NCBI GenBank assembly: GCA_026414975.1 | Contig: JAOAHZ010000004.1 | Location: 1-64,000, forward strand | Direction: 5' to 3' | DNA from: Bacteroidia bacterium | Lineage (GTDB): Bacteria; Bacteroidota; Bacteroidia; SpSt-205 | DNA length: 64,000 bases | In this document: in pieces, positions 63,811 through 64,000 of the stretch | Position numbering within the stretch: position 1 is the first letter of the stretch | How the letters are laid out: every line of letters starts with the position of its first letter | Position numbers and translations under genes: made by a program | Notes under the pieces: generated by a model | Told to the model about the DNA's origin: nothing | The model's database searches: none | The model's input: only the letters and a program-made list of their open reading frames with translations

Positions 63811-64000
63811 GCTACCAGCGGTTCTCCTCAGTCAGCTCAATCCTTTTCAGCTTGAGCAGCTCAAGAGATATGCAGAGCTCCTAAAAGAAGCTAATGCCCT
63901 GGTCAATCTGATTTCTCGGAAGGATATTCAACACGTGTGGGAGCACCACATTCTCCCCAGCCTTCTCTTTCTGGGGTGGTGGCGTTTTCCTAGGGGGGAG
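63782..64000 (+). CDS. rsmG: 16S rRNA (guanine-N7)-methyltransferase RsmG, partial
   Basis: 73 codons from ATG 63782 to the window edge, with no stop. LNPFQLEQLKRYAELLKEAN and LVNLISRKDIQHVWEHHILPSLLFL match the N-terminal helical part of RsmG (GidB), especially the NLISRKD...HHILPSL pattern of the Bacteroidota branch. It methylates G527 of 16S rRNA. It starts inside acnA, so translation is probably coupled. The catalytic domain lies beyond the right edge. Confidence 0.88.
   Translation, partial: MSFARSSFTELPAVLLSQLNPFQLEQLKRYAELLKEANALVNLISRKDIQHVWEHHILPSLLFLGWWRFPRGE

Overview
The window comes from a member of the Bacteroidota. The evidence is a type IX secretion system (T9SS) gene set (a PorU-like sortase, a PorE-like OmpA anchor and several surface proteins with T9SS sorting tails), the Bacteroidota-type GlmU, FVENKGQ/SBBP/PKD proteins, and promoters built on the Bacteroidota -7 box TAnnTTTG. 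Genes are tightly packed, with many ATGA-type overlaps. No stretch over 300 bases lacks a gene. I cannot name the genus. The A9 slippage-type dnaX is reminiscent of Thermus, but that alone does not prove thermophily.

Layout. 2-430: trailer end of a CRISPR array whose leader and cas genes lie off the left edge. 457-8095 (minus): a T9SS-tailed CUB protein with a small secreted partner, then pckA-uvrA-glmU-like. 8253-11796 (plus): an Lrp/AsnC regulator, rsmI, lnt, suhB-like. 11887-19528: porE-like (minus), heptosyltransferase, atpFHAG, an ABC-2 permease, and a SiaC-like protein (minus). 19593-23498: a 1301-residue T9SS surface protein. 23655-31995: rluD and an LRR protein (minus), then rfaE2, PBP1A, ccmB-like, marR, PASTA and a secreted protein. 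32034-36864: tRNA-Lys/tRNA-Leu, a small outer-membrane protein, porU and tRNA-Lys. 36902-43478: nuoJKL, a membrane cytochrome c, a TonB-dependent receptor and a beta-barrel protein, ending at a clear terminator. 43626-45218: a glycosyltransferase-like membrane protein split by two homopolymer frameshifts. 45408-50609: a peptide ABC importer and a degenerate vWA-like protein. 50517-55215 (minus): dnaX with a frameshift element, metG and an ankyrin protein. 55255-59373: an orphan NuoK paralogue, plsC, gatC, murF, a DUF4293-like protein and a BatA-like vWA protein. 59363-64000: osmC directly behind a tRNA, an M43 metalloprotease, acnA and the start of rsmG.

The strongest general observation is promoter architecture. 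About twenty-five TAnnTTTG-like boxes can be placed. In most of them the start codon (ATG, or often GTG) begins only 4-7 bases after the box. Two tRNA genes begin at the same distance, so many of these mRNAs look leaderless. This spacing rule also corrects several start codons. The second strong observation is dnaX: an A9 run preceded by AGGAGG, flanked by competing inverted repeats and followed by a -1-frame tail encoding a tau-like C-terminus.

Functional themes: envelope building (LPS heptose, lipoprotein acylation, PBP1A, MurF, T9SS), energy metabolism (ATP synthase, complex I modules, PEPCK, aconitase), translation and replication housekeeping, and peptide import.
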